NCBI RefSeq assembly: GCF_014699035.1
Contig: NZ_JACXAA010000017.1
Coordinates: 34,305 to 98,304, forward strand
DNA from: Spirosoma validum
GTDB taxonomy: Bacteria > Bacteroidota > Bacteroidia > Cytophagales > Spirosomataceae
Length of the DNA: 64,000 nt
Reading direction: 5' to 3'
This document shows positions 62,688 through 64,000 of this stretch, in pieces. A program made the position numbers and the translations under genes. The number at the start of each line of letters is the position of its first letter. Within the stretch, counting starts at the first letter, position 1. The notes under the pieces are model-generated. The model saw only the letters and a list, made by a program, of their open reading frames with translations. It did not search any database and was not told where the DNA came from.

Positions 62688-64000
62688 ATGCCACATCGTT
62701 TACAACTTCGTTTTTCTTTAGCCAGCCTCCGGCTTCACCTGAGCGTATGCTTACTAATTCTAGTTTTTTCCAGTTCCTTGCATGCCCAGGTCGGGATTGG
62801 CACCACCAGCCCAAAAGCCTTTCTCAATGTGCCCCAGGGACGAACCGTTCTGTTTGGGAGTGACAGCGCTGGAGCGGGTGGCAAGCTCATCTGGTACGGC
62901 AGTAAGGGCGCTTTTCGGGCGGGAGCCATTCAAGACGACCCCAATCTTATCAACAGTTGGGATAACACCTCCGTGGGCCAGTATTCCTTTGCCAGTGGAC
63001 TAAATACGAAAGCCAATGGCTACATCGCCACCGCTTTTGGCCATTCAACAATGGCCCCAGGCAACTATGCCGTCGCTTTGAATTATAGAACCGAGGCCAG
63101 CGGGCAGGGGTCCGTTAGTATGGGCTCTAATACGGTATCCAGTTCCACCAACACGGTAGCGATGGGTACATCCACGCAGGCCATTGCCCCAGGGGCGGTT
63201 AGTATGGGACAAAATAGCGTTGCCCGGGCAGACAATGCCACGGCCATGGGTTATTATACGAACGCTGCCGGTACCAACGCCACGGCTATTGGAGAGTCAA
63301 CCCTGGCCAGTGGTCGCAATGCGGTCAGCCTGGGCTATGCGAGCCAGGCCAGTGGCGAGAATGCCATGGCCATGGGCTCCCGCAGTAAGGCCAGTGGTGA
63401 GAATGCCATTGCCCTGGGCACTTCCACACAGGCCAGTGGCGATTACAGCTTAGCTGCTGGTATGAATAGCATCGCCAGCGGTGGTTTTTCAACAGCGATT
63501 GGATCAGACGTGTCGACTAATGGCAAAACGGGCTCGTTCATTTTGGGAGATGGCAATGCACAACCTTACGTGAGTACCGAAAGATTCCAGATGACGATGC
63601 GCTTTGGCGGAGGATATAAGCTTTACAACAGCGCCAATCCGCAGGCAAGTGCCTCGGGAGTCGAACTCAAGCCTTATCAAAACGCCTGGTCGGTTATCTC
63701 CGACTCAACCCGCAAAGAAAACTACCGAGTCGCCAACGGGGCTTCTTTCCTCGAGAAGATTGCCCGCATGCGGCTGGGTAGTTGGAACTACAAAGGCCAG
63801 GATGCCAAGCTTTATCGTCATTATGGCCCCATGGCTCAGGAGTTCTTTGCCGCCTTTGGCCACGATGAATTGGGTATCATTGGCGAAGACAAGTCAATAA
63901 ATCAGGCCGATTTCGACGGGGTAAACCTGATTGCCATTCAGGCCCTGATCGAAGAGAACCAGCAGCTCAAAGCCCGGCTAGCCGCCATGGAAAAACAGGA
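62688..64000 (+). CDS. YadA-head-like protein with S74 endosialidase-chaperone domain, 3' end outside window
   Basis: The frame is open from ATG 62688 to the window edge (437 codons). A signal peptide is visible (VCLLILVFSSSLHAQ). Residues about 90-270 consist of head-type repeats of about 14 residues (NTVAMGTSTQAIAPGAVSMG, and similar), as in trimeric autotransporter adhesins. From about residue 335 the S74 chaperone domain begins: SDSTRKENYRVANGASFLEK and AQEFFAAFG, then IAIQALIEENQQLKARL, a trimer-forming coiled coil. It is a trimeric surface adhesin or fibre; the S74 domain may cleave itself off after folding. Confidence 0.85.
   Translation, partial: MPHRLQLRFSLASLRLHLSVCLLILVFSSSLHAQVGIGTTSPKAFLNVPQGRTVLFGSDSAGAGGKLIWYGSKGAFRAGAIQDDPNLINSWDNTSVGQYSFASGLNTKANGYIATAFGHSTMAPGNYAVALNYRTEASGQGSVSMGSNTVSSSTNTVAMGTSTQAIAPGAVSMGQNSVARADNATAMGYYTNAAGTNATAIGESTLASGRNAVSLGYASQASGENAMAMGSRSKASGENAIALGTSTQASGDYSLAAGMNSIASGGFSTAIGSDVSTNGKTGSFILGDGNAQPYVSTERFQMTMRFGGGYKLYNSANPQASASGVELKPYQNAWSVISDSTRKENYRVANGASFLEKIARMRLGSWNYKGQDAKLYRHYGPMAQEFFAAFGHDELGIIGEDKSINQADFDGVNLIAIQALIEENQQLKARLAAMEKQ

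Overview
The window looks like chromosome from a member of the Bacteroidota, most likely the Cytophagales (Spirosoma/Fibrella-like). This rests on Bacteroidota-type mobilisation, integrase and primase-like genes, large secreted Ig/beta-helix/propeller surface proteins, a lack of clear Shine-Dalgarno motifs and moderate GC. No rRNA or complete tRNA gene was seen, so the genus is an inference.

Layout. (1) 1-3405: an AT-rich operon of three overlapping genes. They encode a GHKL-ATPase-like protein (cut by the window edge), a receiver-like protein, and a receiver protein with a C-terminal HEPN-type R-N-x3-H motif. (2) 3669-6807: mobilisation genes (ParA-like ATPase, MobC-like protein, relaxase) around a probable oriT region. 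(3) 6839-33462: a complete type I-like BREX locus (brxA, brxB, brxC, pglX, pglZ, brxL) with a leading RecQ-like helicase. A divergent CARF-domain sigma-54 activator faces it across a spacer that holds an exact GG-N10-GC (-24/-12) promoter and two near-palindromic boxes. Three cassettes are embedded: an HsdM/HsdS-like methyltransferase fused to a histidine kinase plus a response regulator (11877-15382); a toxin-antitoxin-SecB-like chaperone module (24090-25452); and a papain-like, secreted and membrane protein trio (25621-28840). (4) 33910-37946: element maintenance genes (HTH protein, Rep-like ATPase, primase-like protein). (5) 38087-39547: a 48-nt 3' fragment of tRNA-Val(TAC), next to a tyrosine integrase that lies on its far side.

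(6) 39567-41086: decayed phage-like genes. (7) 41491-44822: a split VioB-like imine dimer synthase (two genes) with a VOC protein. (8) 44891-49097: an amber-interrupted small ORF, a haem-motif lipoprotein, an ECF sigma factor and an amber-interrupted TetR gene. (9) 49694-64000: envelope and secreted proteins (Ig/beta-helix protein, GH72-like glucanosyltransferase, seven-repeat propeller, patatin, YadA/S74-type protein running off the end), small hypotheticals and an AlbA_2 (Schlafen-type) protein.

How the parts may work together (inference): the BREX locus appears to be under two signal inputs. One is a CARF ligand sensor driving sigma-54 transcription. The other is a phosphorelay built around a methyltransferase-histidine kinase fusion. 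A second phosphorelay-like cluster with a HEPN effector sits at the left edge. GC steps, a helicase tail fossil before brxA and an AT-rich block inside pglX show that the island was assembled by module exchange.
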